From Elusimicrobiota bacterium (lineage in GTDB: Bacteria; Elusimicrobiota; Elusimicrobia; UBA1565; UBA9628): 6,170 bases of DNA. Both the position numbers and the translations under genes were made by a program. The notes under the pieces are model-generated. The model did no database searches and had not been told where the DNA came from. It saw only the letters and a list, made by a program, of their open reading frames with translations. Below are positions 5,908 through 6,170 of this stretch, piece after piece (the first letter of the stretch is position 1; every line of letters starts with the position of its first letter). Location: NCBI GenBank assembly GCA_023700845.1, contig JAMPYD010000128.1:1-6170 (forward strand). The letters run 5' to 3'.

Positions 5908-6170
5908 TGACCGATCCCTTCTCCCGACTCGAATCCGCCCGCGAGCTGTGCGCCGTCGGGCGCCCGGACCGCGCCCTCGCCCTGCTCAGGGCCCCCGTGC
6001 CCGCGCCGCTCGAGGCCGAGCGCCGCCTGATCCTCGGCGAGGCGCTTCGGGGCCGGGGGTACTTCGGCCGCGCGAGCGCCGAATACCGCGCGGCGCTGAC
6101 GCGCGTGGACCCCGCCGACCGCGACCTCGCGTTCGACGCCTGGCTCGGGCTCGCGCGCTGCGCCCGCAGC
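5907..6170 (+). CDS. TPR-like protein, N-terminal part (3' end outside the window)
   Basis: An open frame of 88 codons from GTG at 5907 runs to the window edge without a stop. The protein begins MTDPFSRLESARELC (GTG read as Met), is rich in Ala, Leu and Arg, and has no signal peptide. Residues from about 40 to 75 fit a tetratricopeptide helix pair: LILGEALRGRGYFGRA, then SAEYRAALTRVDPAD. The spacing of Leu-Gly, Gly, Ala, Tyr, Ala and Pro is TPR-like. Preceding residues 9-35 (ARELCAVGRPDRALALLRAP) look like an additional helical repeat. TPRs bind other proteins, but the partner and function are unknown. No ATG or Shine-Dalgarno precedes the frame; the start rests on the extended -10 box lying 6 nt upstream and on the onset of biased codon use. 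It is divergent from feoAB and need not be related to iron. Confidence 0.75.
   Translation, partial: MTDPFSRLESARELCAVGRPDRALALLRAPVPAPLEAERRLILGEALRGRGYFGRASAEYRAALTRVDPADRDLAFDAWLGLARCARS

Overview
The window is a very GC-rich bacterial segment with almost no non-coding DNA. It carries six protein genes whose functions or families are recognisable and the start of a seventh. The G/C-biased third codon positions, GTG starts and 4-nt gene overlaps indicate a compact high-GC genome. A Sec-type signal peptide and a FeoAB iron uptake system fit a free-living, probably diderm bacterium that meets ferrous iron. The phylum cannot be fixed from this sequence. A high-GC Elusimicrobiota-like or deltaproteobacterial/myxobacterial-type lineage is only a guess.

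Layout, left to right. Positions 1-3602 (+) hold four tightly coupled genes: the C-terminal part of a sensor histidine kinase, a stand-alone receiver-domain response regulator, a secreted neutral-ceramidase-family protein, and phosphoserine aminotransferase (serC). Each junction is a 4-nt stop/start overlap (ATGA, GTGA, GTGA), and each downstream start has a good Shine-Dalgarno, so this is one translationally coupled operon whose promoter lies off the left edge. Positions 3610-5810 (-) hold feoB and feoA, transcribed feoA to feoB and also joined by an ATGA overlap. The serC and feoB stop codons face each other with only 7 nt between them. Positions 5811-5906 are a 96-bp divergent intergenic region. 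Positions 5907-6170 (+) are the first 88 codons of a TPR-like protein that runs off the right edge.

The most informative non-coding part is the divergent region. The feoA promoter (TTGAAA, 17 bp, TATACT) is overlaid by a 27-bp near-perfect AT-rich palindrome, a good candidate for an iron-responsive repressor operator. The TPR gene has a perfect extended -10 (TGCTATAAT). In both cases exactly 6 nt separate the -10 box from the start codon and there is no Shine-Dalgarno, so both mRNAs are predicted to be leaderless. Genes inside the operons do have Shine-Dalgarno sites.

The other notable point is the histidine kinase. Its phospho-acceptor H-box and glycine-rich G2 loop are intact, but the N-box Asn and the G1-box Asp, both normally needed for Mg-ATP binding, are replaced by His and Tyr. 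No mobile element, CRISPR array, tRNA or rRNA was seen. I see no clearly new multi-gene system, but the kinase, the iron promoter and the operon content deserve follow-up.
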